64,000 nucleotides of DNA. Origin: Arthrobacter sp. KBS0702. Lineage in GTDB: Bacteria; Actinomycetota; Actinomycetes; Actinomycetales; Micrococcaceae. Below are positions 25,703 to 32,706 of the stretch, piece by piece (the stretch's first letter is position 1; every line of letters starts with the position of its first letter). The notes beneath the pieces are model-generated. The model was not told where the DNA came from. It worked only from the letters and a program-made list of their open reading frames with translations, and ran no database searches. The position numbers and the translations under genes were made by a program. The stretch spans positions 496,001 to 560,000 of the forward strand of contig NZ_CP042172.1 in NCBI RefSeq assembly GCF_005937985.2, in the 5' to 3' direction.

Positions 25703-25956
25703 ATCAAGCATCTCCCTCTGTCCCACCATGGGACGCGCCGAATTATCGTCGGCGCGTCCCATTTGCGGAGCGCCTGCCGACCCGTGGAGTGCACGGACGA
25801 GGAGGCGGCACGCTGAGCGGCGCCCCCGAGGATTAACAAAGGTGGCCGATGGATGATGCATAAGTGGTGGAAATAGATCCACAACATAATGACCGTAATG
25901 GTGTGGGCGTCGAAGTTCGTTACGGTTCGGCGCCCGATTAGACGATCATCTAGCAT
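25699..25956 (-). CDS. Doubtful small ORF with a strong ribosome binding site (85 aa)
   Basis: A minus-strand frame begins at ATG 25956 with an ideal ggaggagg eight bases upstream. The product starts MLDDRLIGRRTVTNFDAHTI and continues with a hydrophobic stretch TVIMLWIYFHHLCIIH, then becomes basic and runs across the terminator of the MerR gene to a stop overlapping that gene's stop. The second half has no coding character. No family is recognised. It may be a short membrane peptide with a run-on tail, a decayed gene or chance. Confidence 0.25.
   Translation of the reverse strand: MLDDRLIGRRTVTNFDAHTITVIMLWIYFHHLCIIHRPPLLILGGAAQRAASSSVHSTGRQALRKWDAPTIIRRVPWWDRGRCLI
25729..25761 (+). terminator. 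Rho-independent terminator after the MerR-clamp gene
   Basis: A perfect 13-base stem (tgggacgcgccga with tcggcgcgtccca) encloses a seven-base loop and is followed by ttt, 26 bases after the stop codon. Confidence 0.85.
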
Positions 25957-26558
25957 CGTTGATGCCTCCTCCGGCCGCAGGGCAGTGAAGACCTGGAATC
26001 TTCAGCCATTGCCGCTCTCTCACGGCGTGGCGGATTCGAGCGGAAGGATGTCCTGTACCGACAGCCAGGAGCTCTGCAACCGCAGTCGCCTCTGACGGCA
26101 AGAGCAGTGGGGCACTGCCTGGTTCTCAGTACTCGTGAACTGCTTTAGCCATGGCTACTGACCGCGCCGTGAGGAAGACAACTTCATTCGGCTCGTTCCG
26201 AGCGGGTACCTCGACGCCCATTTCGCGTCCGGCGCGGCAGCAGCTGACGGGTGCCGGCTAAGCCACAGCGGGGGCCGGGCCATCTTCACCGCCCTCGGGC
26301 TCTGATCGGGTCGGCGGCCACCCCCTGCAAGCTGGCTCCATCGTTTTGAGACCATGGAGCCAGCCTCTTGCAGGGAGCATGATCTCTCCGCGGTACCCAA
26401 ACCCAGCATGGTTCTCCGCGGACGCTCCCACGGACAGGCTAGGGGTGAGGCGCGGGTGGGGGCAATAGCCGGGGATGTGGCTCCACTCGCAATGGCCCCA
26501 GCTGCTCGGAGCCGCACCAGTGACCGGCAACGGACCGAGCACTGCCCCCGGGGTGGCC
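25957..26558. other. Accessory intergenic region without a convincing gene
   Basis: About 600 bases in which every open frame is short, lacks a ribosome binding site or lies opposite the TPR-like gene. One structured element is present, the inverted repeat at 26323-26375. Base composition is uneven. The region may hold a decayed gene or a long leader; nothing further can be supported. Confidence 0.5.
26323..26375. repeat. Long imperfect inverted repeat in accessory intergenic DNA
   Basis: The left arm ccctgcaagctggctccat (26323-26341) pairs with the right arm at 26354-26375, the only difference being a three-base bulge; the loop is 12 bases. There is no U-run on either side, so it is not a typical terminator. 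It lies about 180 bases after the end of the TPR-like gene on the minus strand. Confidence 0.7.
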
Positions 26559-27062
26559 TCACCGTGTTGTGAAGGCGTTCGCTTGGGGGCTGGCCAGTTC
26601 CCGTGATCTGTCGAGAGCCTGTTGGCAAGCGCGCACGATATGCTCGCGTTGGCCGACGCTGCGGTAGAGGTCTCGCGCCCATTCGAACTCGGCTGCCGCC
26701 TCGCCGTAGCGGGCCTCGTCGAAGAGCCGGTGTCCGATTTGGCGGCGGACCAGTGCTTCCCGAGCCCGGGTGCCTGACAAGCACAAAGCTTCCTCCTGGA
26801 GCCGGGCTGCCTGGTGCCACTCATATTCTCGCTGATAGGCCCGGGCAAGAACCAGAAGGGGCCGAAGCCGGTCCCTGGAGCGTGCGAGGAGCCGATGTCC
26901 TTCGGCGATCGCTTCGCTGGTCCGGTCGAGGAGGGACAGAATCCAGACCTGCTCTAGTTCAGTGCACTCGGCCAGACGCGCTTCCAAGGCCGAGCGGTCG
27001 AGGACGACCTCCCGCAACGTCGATGGGTCCGTTCGCCAGACTTCCCGGGGAGGCTGCTTCAT
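26559..27062 (-). CDS. Hypothetical TPR-like helical protein (167 aa)
   Basis: The product is all-helical and rich in Ala, Arg, Glu and Leu, with no cysteine motif, signal or membrane segment. Successive helix pairs resemble tetratricopeptide repeats: LEQVWILSLLDRTSEAIAEGHRLLARS, RPLLVLARAYQREYEWHQAARLQEEAL, RRQIGHRLFDEARYGEAAAEFEWARDLYR and EHIVRACQQALDRSREL. Such proteins usually mediate protein contacts. Its ATG overlaps the stop of the upstream PH-like gene in the four bases atga, so the two are translationally coupled and likely act together. Function unknown. Confidence 0.65.
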   Translation of the reverse strand: MKQPPREVWRTDPSTLREVVLDRSALEARLAECTELEQVWILSLLDRTSEAIAEGHRLLARSRDRLRPLLVLARAYQREYEWHQAARLQEEALCLSGTRAREALVRRQIGHRLFDEARYGEAAAEFEWARDLYRSVGQREHIVRACQQALDRSRELASPQANAFTTR

Positions 27063-27784
27063 GGCGCAGTCTCGTTGGGCAAGGGTTCAGACGGGATCAG
27101 TGGGAGGGTGCGGGCGAGCTCTTGGGCGCGCAGTCTAAACGTGCTGGCGATGCCATGGCCTTCGCCGTGGCCTAGGTTGGAAATAACTATGGCACCCGGC
27201 GGGATGCCGATGCGGAGGGTCTCGCCGTCGCTCTTCTTGCCCAGTCTCATTGCTGCGATGGAGTCTAAAGGGGCATCTACCAGCGGTGTCGCCTCCGGGT
27301 GATCCCCGAAGAGCAGGAGGCGGCGGTCTGTCAGGAGCATCAGGCAGGGATTCTCTCCGAGCTTTCCCCGGGCGACGGCAATAGCCCGTTCGTCGTCCTG
27401 GAGATGTGCGGCCACCGCCCGGAAGGTTCGCCGTCCCTCAAACGCCAGACCCGCGGCGGCGGACACTTCCGCCATGCCGTGATAGTCGATTCTCCCGTCC
27501 GGAAGCTCCGCTTCGAGCCCCAAAAGGTGCTCATAGCTGCGGCTCGTATTCGGGTCGCAACGCCAAACAATCTCCGTTCGGGGCCCCGAGGGCCGTGTGG
27601 CGCCTACGATCGTGGCGGCGGGCCTGCGCTTGCGAAGGGACCATGGAATTTCTACGACAAATCCGGATGCGTTGGAGCGGGACTTGAAACCCTTTTTGCG
27701 GGCGGCGGCATCCACCAACTCCGTTGCTTCGGCTGCATCGCCGAGAAATATCCAGCGCACCTCGTCGGGTACTGCAAAGTTCAT
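27059..27784 (-). CDS. Hypothetical protein with a PH-like (YokE-type) C-terminal domain
   Basis: The 241-residue product has two parts. The N-terminal 70 residues look like a regulator-of-RNase-E-B type (RraB-like) alpha/beta fold: DEVRWIFLGDAAEATELVDAAARKKGFKS then FVVEIPWSLRK. The C-terminal 110 residues follow the bacterial PH-like pattern, with HLQDDERAIAVARGKLGENPCLMLLTDRRLLLFGD, then PLDSIAAMRLGKK and a closing helix. This arrangement is seen in small YokE-like PH domains. The gene forms a two-gene unit with the TPR-like protein. No enzyme motif is visible. The domain names are tentative. Confidence 0.6.
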   Translation of the reverse strand: MNFAVPDEVRWIFLGDAAEATELVDAAARKKGFKSRSNASGFVVEIPWSLRKRRPAATIVGATRPSGPRTEIVWRCDPNTSRSYEHLLGLEAELPDGRIDYHGMAEVSAAAGLAFEGRRTFRAVAAHLQDDERAIAVARGKLGENPCLMLLTDRRLLLFGDHPEATPLVDAPLDSIAAMRLGKKSDGETLRIGIPPGAIVISNLGHGEGHGIASTFRLRAQELARTLPLIPSEPLPNETAP

Positions 27785-27828
27785 TGGAGCCTCGTTCTTC
27801 CTTTCTGCTTCGCCGTGGAACGCGTGTC

Positions 27829-29029
27829 TATTTGAATCGGCCCGTGGCGGGCCAGGTTTCTGCGCGCCAGCTCTCCCACTCGGTTTTGTCCATGGTTGGT
27901 CGGCCCAGGAGATAGCCCTGTGCGGCGGTCATGCCTAGTTGTGTGATGGCTGCCAGTTCCGATTCGGTTCCACGCCCTCGGCGACGATGGTGGCGCCGAT
28001 TTGGTTCGCAAACACCGTCATTGCGGCGCCGAGGGCCCGGAGTCCGTCGTCGTGGTCGATGCCGGCTATGAGGCTCCGGTCGAGTTTGATGATGTCGGGG
28101 CGCAGCCGCAGGACGTGCCGCATTGAGGAGAAGCCGGCCCCGGTATCGTCGATTGCTATTCGCAGCCCGCGTCGGCGCAGAGGTTCCAACGCCGAGATTA
28201 GGGGCGAATACCTCTCCACTTCCAGCCTCTCCGTAAGCTCGAGTACGAGTCGCTCCAACGGCAGGTCGGATGATTCGAGGACACCTAACAACCTGGGATC
28301 AAGACATGTTGCGGGTGAAACGTTCAGAGCCACGTAGAGGCACGGGGGAAGGTGCTGCGCCGCTTCCAGGGCGACGCCCAGCGCTGCTAGTTCAAGGTCT
28401 GCTGAGCGTCCCAACGCTGCGGCTTCTGCGAACCAGCGCTCCGGATTGGTCCCTGCGGCACCGTCGAACCTTGCAAGGGCTTCGGCGCCAACGAGGTGAC
28501 CCCCGGAAAGATCGTGGATCGGTTGAAACGCCGCCCGCAACCGCGTGCCCTCGATGGTCTCACTGAGCGTCTTGTGCCGGATTGGCATGGACGCCGGATC
28601 CAGTGTTGCTGACCGATAGCGCCGGCTGGTTCCCTCCAGGCCCGGAATCCGACCTCGTCGGGCCGGGCGGTTCAGAACGGAAGAGTCGATCCAAACCGTC
28701 TTGCCATCGCGGTGCCTGCAGCGCACCAAGCCCTCAGCGCTGCCGGGCGTTCCCGGTGAACTGATGAGATCCGCGATGCTTTCCGGCAGATGATCCTCGT
28801 CAACGACGATGCTGAAATGCTCACCCATGAGCTCAGCCGGTCGGTAACCAAGCAGGTTTTTACTCGCTTCGCTGGAAAACCTAAAGCGACCCTCATCATC
28901 CAAAGCCCATAGCCACTCGCGGCTGGTGGCGAGAACCGTGTGCATTAGCTGACGACAGCTAGCCGCCTGGCCCTCCTGGTGCGGAAGCCCCCTGGCCCAT
29001 CCGAAAAGCCATTCCCGCCAAGGACTCAT
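27829..29029 (-). pseudogene. PAS-EAL cyclic-di-GMP phosphodiesterase with a frameshift near its 3' end
   Basis: The N-terminal PAS domain (about residues 30-130) contains SREWLWALDDEGRFRFSSEASKNLLGYRPAELMG. The EAL domain (about 155-360) keeps its catalytic residues: AEALAR, ALNVSP, LELTER, IDDTGAGFSS, IKLDR and AEGVE. The intact frame then reads PNRNWQPSHN and stops at 27935. In the -1 frame the correct EAL ending follows at once: TESELAAITQLGMTAAQGYLLGRP and a further 24 residues to a stop at 27829. One A appears to be missing at about 27967/27968 in gtggaa(a)ccgaa. Either this is a real one-base deletion, or a sequencing error in an A-run. No GGDEF domain is present. Confidence 0.85.
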
Positions 29030-29548
29030 GCCCGGCTGCCGCTACCTCGACGCGATTCGAGCACCTCTACATCGTCCGCGGCCCCAGCGCCCGATAGATT
29101 GCCGTTTGGGGACAGGACCCGCGGGCGGGCGAGGGCAGGGGGAACACAAGCGATTGTGCCGGACATCGTCATGACCTTTGCAATATGGAGTGGGACAGCC
29201 GGAGTCCACTATGGAGCCGAGCGTGTGCTGACATCCTGTGCAGACCGAAATGGAGCGGTCAAACGGCACGCGGGGGTCTGATCTAAAAATGTGCAAAAAC
29301 TGCGGAGCCCGGCCAGGTCACTTAATCCCGTCGGTTCTGTTAGGTAAGGACCGCCCCGACCTGCTGTCGTGCCGCGCCGGTCAACACGTTTACTGGGTAT
29401 GAACACCCGCCGGCAGCGTCCGTACAGTCACCGACCCCCGAAACCTCCACGGCGTGCGGTCCACCGCCCTTAGCAGGTGACGCGAAGCCCTTGGCTGTTG
29501 TGGACCCCTCGGAGATCATTAGTGCAACGGACAGAGAGGGGCGATCCA
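29030..29548. other. Intergenic stretch with only very short ORFs
   Basis: No gene longer than 40 codons is convincing here. A 37-codon frame at 29289-29402 encodes MCKNCGARPGH... with a CxxC pair and a later cysteine and histidine; its stop overlaps the start of a 24-codon basic frame ending at 29473. Neither has a good ribosome binding site. The short frames may be leader peptides or noise. Confidence 0.4.
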
Positions 29549-29707
29549 ATGTCTGCCGCACATGAGGAAACCCGAGCGTCAAGGGAAGAAACCGTCCTGC
29601 GTATACGGAGGGGAATCCGGGCGGCCCAACTTCGTGTCACCCTGGACGAGGTCCAGGGACGTCCGACGCCGGAGGCGATGGTACGACTTGCACAGCTAAC
29701 GCCGTGA
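29549..29707 (+). CDS. Small hypothetical protein (52 aa)
   Basis: The product reads as one basic amphipathic helix followed by a short tail: EETRASREETVLRIRRGIRAAQLRVTLDEVQGR, then TPEAMVRLAQL. The second segment looks like a conserved small actinobacterial protein with the pattern 'IRRAIRAAQLRVTLD...TP..V..LA', recalled but not verified. Start ATG 29549 follows gagagggg at nine bases. It lies between the EAL gene and the tRNA-Ser, where accessory genes are often found. Function unknown. Confidence 0.5.
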   Translation: MSAAHEETRASREETVLRIRRGIRAAQLRVTLDEVQGRPTPEAMVRLAQLTP

Positions 29708-29868
29708 CGAGGCTGGCCAAGATGGAGCTTCCGTCTCTGAGATGAAGGATGTTGGCGCTGCCGTCGGGACAGTTGCCACGGATCCTGTGCGTGCATTGGC
29801 ATCCCGTGGCGGCCGCAATTCCTCGAAACATGCACCAAAAATGCACCACGAAGCTCCTGAGAATGCAG

Positions 29869-29894
29869 AAAACCCCCGGTTTCCCGGGGGTTTT
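29869..29894 (-). terminator. Terminator of tRNA-Ser(CGA)
   Basis: A perfect 11-base stem (aaaacccccgg with ccgggggtttt) with a tttc loop ends in a T-run on the minus strand, three bases beyond the CCA end of the tRNA. Confidence 0.9.
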
Positions 29895-29897
29895 CAT

Positions 29898-29987
29898 TGG
29901 CGGTGACGGTGGGATTTGAACCCACGTTGGCTTTGACACCAAACAACATTTCGAGTGTTGCACCTTCGGCCGCTCGGACACGTCACC
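29898..29987 (-). tRNA. tRNA-Ser, anticodon CGA, CCA encoded
   Basis: Read on the minus strand, the 7-base acceptor stem ggtgacg/cgtcacc is perfect. The anticodon stem caaca/tgttg holds the loop ctcgaaa, giving anticodon CGA for codon UCG. A long variable arm (ttggtgtcaaagccaa) is typical of serine tRNAs, and the T loop ttcaaat is normal. The discriminator is G and the CCA end is encoded, unlike the other two tRNAs here. The gene borders the lower-GC accessory stretch. Confidence 0.96.
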
Positions 29988-30113
29988 AACCTGACTAGGG
30001 TACCGGAGCAAGGCGCCCAACCCCAAAACGGCCGCCGAACGCGCCCCGCCGCGCCCCGTCCGCGGCACCCAAGCTTCCCCCGGCCCGCCCCCGGCACTAG
30101 ATTCGTAAGCAAG

Positions 30114-31157
30114 ATGAGCACCTCTAACAACACCAGCCCCGCGCCCCCGGACCCCGCTACCGCAACCGCCTACTGGACCGTCGGCCCGGAACAGGGCGAA
30201 CTCCGGAGCGGGGAACTGCCCGCCCCCGGCCCAGGCGAGGCCCTCGTCCGCTCGCTCTACTCCGGCATCAGCAAAGGCACCGAAATGGTGGTGCACCACG
30301 CCCGCGTGCCCGAGTGCATCGCCGAGGAAATGGCTGCACCCCACCAGGAAGGCCACTTCCCGTCGCCGGTGAAGTTCGGCTACCTCTCCGTCGGCGTCGT
30401 CGAGGACGGCCCGGCGGACTGGGTGGGCAAGACCGTCTTCTGCCTGCACCCGCACCAGGACCGCTACGTCGTCCCGGTCGAGTCCCTCACGGCAGTCCCG
30501 GAGAACGTCCCGGCCCGCCGTGCCGTGCTCACCGGCACCGTGGAAACCGCGGTCAACGCCCTCTGGGAGGCCGGCCCGCGCCTCGGCGACCGGGTGGCCG
30601 TCATTGGCGCGGGGCTCGTCGGCGGCATGGTTGCCAAGCTCCTCGGGTCCTTCCCGCTGGGCAGGCTCCAGCTCATCGACGTCGACCCCGCCAAGCGCGC
30701 CTTCGCCGATACCCTCGGCGTCGACTTCAGCCACCCCGACGACGCACTGCCCGACTGCGACATCGTGATCCACTGCTCCGCCTCGCAGGCCGGTCTCGAA
30801 CGCGCCCTGCAACTGGTGGGCGACGAGGGCGAGATCATCGAGATGTCCTGGTACGCGGACCGCCGCATCACCCTGCCGCTGGGGGAGGACTTCCACGCCC
30901 GGCGGCTCTCCATCCGCGCCAGCCAGGTCGGCGTCGTGGCCCGCGCCCGGCGGCACCGCCGCACCACCGCGGACCGGCTCGAACTCGCGGTCGCGCTGCT
31001 CGCTGACCCGGTCTTCGACACCTTCCTCACCGGCACGTCCGCCTTCAGCGAGCTGCCCGACGTCGTCCGGCGCCTTTCCGACGGCAGCCTCGACGCGCTC
31101 TGCCACGTCATCGAATACCCCGCCGCCGATGCCCCCACAACAGAAACCACGAGGTAA
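30114..31157 (+). CDS. Medium-chain dehydrogenase/reductase, BchC-like, zinc site absent
   Basis: The 347-residue product has the alcohol dehydrogenase-like fold. The catalytic region reads LVRSLYSGISKGTEMVV near residue 50, the YSGIS-x-GTE pattern of BchC-like proteins in which the usual catalytic zinc cysteine is replaced by serine. The structural zinc cysteines are also missing. The NAD(P) site is VAVIGAGLVGGMVAKLL near 160, followed by LQLIDVDPAKR. It is therefore a zinc-free reductase or dehydrogenase. ATG 30114 follows a weak site after an untranslated stretch downstream of the tRNA. Its stop is three bases before the pterin-synthase-like gene, so the three-gene operon is transcribed as one. 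Confidence 0.85.
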   Translation: MSTSNNTSPAPPDPATATAYWTVGPEQGELRSGELPAPGPGEALVRSLYSGISKGTEMVVHHARVPECIAEEMAAPHQEGHFPSPVKFGYLSVGVVEDGPADWVGKTVFCLHPHQDRYVVPVESLTAVPENVPARRAVLTGTVETAVNALWEAGPRLGDRVAVIGAGLVGGMVAKLLGSFPLGRLQLIDVDPAKRAFADTLGVDFSHPDDALPDCDIVIHCSASQAGLERALQLVGDEGEIIEMSWYADRRITLPLGEDFHARRLSIRASQVGVVARARRHRRTTADRLELAVALLADPVFDTFLTGTSAFSELPDVVRRLSDGSLDALCHVIEYPAADAPTTETTR

Positions 31158-31160
31158 ACC

Positions 31161-31559
31161 GTGTTCAGCCTGACCGTCCGCCGTAATTTCATGATCGCCC
31201 ACAGCCTGCCGCGCCCCGCCTTCGGCCCGGCCCAGGGACTGCACGGGGCCACCTTCGTCACGGAGGTGACTTTCCGCCGTCGGACGCTGAACGAGGACTC
31301 GATCGTGCTGGACATCGGCGAGGCCGGCGAGGTGCTGGATGCCATCCTGGCGGACCTGAACTACCAGAACCTGGACGAGCACCCGGACTTCGCCGGCAAA
31401 CTCAGCACCACTGAGGCCCTGGCCGAGTACATCGCCGACGCCGTCGCCGCCAAGATCCGCGTCGGCACCGACGGGCAGGCGCTCGCCGGCATCGACGTCA
31501 CCCTGCGCGAAACCCCTGACGCCTGGGCCAGCTACTCGCTCGAGTTCGACGCCGGCTAG
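31161..31559 (+). CDS. 6-pyruvoyl-tetrahydropterin synthase/QueD-fold protein lacking catalytic residues
   Basis: The 132-residue product has the length and strand order of the PTPS/QueD family and keeps the pterin-anchoring glutamate in DVTLRETPDAWASY. Several canonical residues are changed. Where QueD has Cys-x-x-Leu-His-Gly-His, this protein reads AQGLHGATF: the catalytic cysteine is alanine and one zinc-binding histidine is lost. The catalytic Asp-His of LDHxxLN is replaced by LNYQNLDE. One zinc histidine (FMIAHSL) and the LHG histidine remain. It may bind a pterin or purine-derived compound without the normal lyase chemistry, or use a different one. It lies between a dehydrogenase (3-base gap) and a glycosyltransferase (6-base gap). 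Confidence 0.85.
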   Translation: MFSLTVRRNFMIAHSLPRPAFGPAQGLHGATFVTEVTFRRRTLNEDSIVLDIGEAGEVLDAILADLNYQNLDEHPDFAGKLSTTEALAEYIADAVAAKIRVGTDGQALAGIDVTLRETPDAWASYSLEFDAG

Positions 31560-31565
31560 CAGACC

Positions 31566-32657
31566 GTGCACCCAGCCGGCCTGCGCCTGGTCCTGCCGGG
31601 CAACGTGCGCCACAACTCGGGTGGCAACGCCTACAACGCCGCGCTGCTGCGCGCCGTCGCAGACCTGGGCATGGCGGCGGAGGCCTGCGAGGTCGAGGGC
31701 GACTGGCCGGTCGGCAGCCCGGAGGACCGGTTGCGGTTCGGGCGGCAGCTTGCCGACGCCGACGGCGCCCGGGTGACACTCGTGGACGGCCTGGTGGCCT
31801 GCGGGGCGCCGGATGAGCTGGAAGCGGCGGCCGACGCCGGGTTGCCCGCCTGGATCCTGCTCCACATGCCTCTCGGCACGCACCCGGCGCTGGAACGCCG
31901 TGCCCTGCAGGCAGCGGCCGGGGTGGTCTGCACCAGCGGCTCGGCTGCGGCGGACCTGCGTGAGCGGCACGGAATCGATGGGATCACAGTTGCGCTACCG
32001 GGAACGGCGTCGGCCCCGCCAGCCGTCGGCTCCGAGCCGCCACATCTGCTCGCGGTGGCCGCGCTGCTGCCCAACAAGGACCAGCTGTTGCTGCTGCGCG
32101 CCCTGTCCGGGCTCACGGACCTGCCCTGGACGGCGTCCTTGGCGGGCTCGGACACGGCCGACCCTGCCTACGCCGCGCTGCTCCGGCGGGAAGCCGAACG
32201 CCTCGGCCTGGCTGGGCGCGTCCGCATCCAGGGGGAGCTGCGCGGAGCCGCGCTGGACGCCGAATGGGCCGCCGCCGACCTCAGCTTGCTGATATCGCGC
32301 GCCGAAACCTACGGGCTGGTGGTCACCGAATCCCTGGCCCGGGCCATTCCCGTCATCGTGCGGCAGGGCACGGGCGCCGTGGAGGCGCTCGCCGCAGGAA
32401 CCCCCGCGGCCGCCGCGGGCAGCCAAGGCGCCCCGGACGCGGCAGGTCTGCCGGGCGCCGCCGTCGCACTCGCCGAGGACCCGGCGCCGCTGGCCGCCGT
32501 CATCCGCCGCTGGCTCACCGAACCCGCGCTCCGCGCCGAATGGCGGGCCGCAGCCCAGGCCGCGCGGAAGCGCCTTCCGGGCTGGGACGCCACGGCGCGG
32601 GCTGTCCTGGCGATCCTCGGAATTGAGCCGCCGTCGCACCCAGCCGGCCCGCGGTAG
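31566..32657 (+). CDS. Glycosyltransferase family 4-like (GT-B) protein
   Basis: The 363-residue product has a GT-B fold. The N-terminal half begins LRLVLPGNVRHNSGGNAYNAALLRAV, where the GGNAYN turn corresponds to the donor loop of GT4 enzymes. The C-terminal Rossmann half includes LLAVAALLPNKDQLLLLRAL and the EX7E element SRAETYGLVVTESLARAIPVIV. A Gly/Ala-rich insertion of about 25 residues follows the second glutamate. The start is a GTG six bases after the pterin-like gene. Together with its neighbours it suggests that a pterin-like or other small molecule is glycosylated; donor and acceptor are unknown. Confidence 0.85.
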   Translation: MHPAGLRLVLPGNVRHNSGGNAYNAALLRAVADLGMAAEACEVEGDWPVGSPEDRLRFGRQLADADGARVTLVDGLVACGAPDELEAAADAGLPAWILLHMPLGTHPALERRALQAAAGVVCTSGSAAADLRERHGIDGITVALPGTASAPPAVGSEPPHLLAVAALLPNKDQLLLLRALSGLTDLPWTASLAGSDTADPAYAALLRREAERLGLAGRVRIQGELRGAALDAEWAAADLSLLISRAETYGLVVTESLARAIPVIVRQGTGAVEALAAGTPAAAAGSQGAPDAAGLPGAAVALAEDPAPLAAVIRRWLTEPALRAEWRAAAQAARKRLPGWDATARAVLAILGIEPPSHPAGPR

Positions 32658-32706
32658 TTGTCGATGCCACGGCTCAAAACAGCGACTACGGGTGGAGAAT
32701 GACCCC

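Noticed and set aside
26155..26820. 221-codon minus-strand frame in the accessory gap
   Set aside because: Arg/Pro/Ser-rich with no start signal, and its upstream half lies in another frame over the TPR-like gene.
29637..31970. 777-codon minus-strand frame across the tRNA-Ser and the dehydrogenase operon
   Set aside because: It runs through a tRNA gene and its terminator and lies opposite three well-supported genes.
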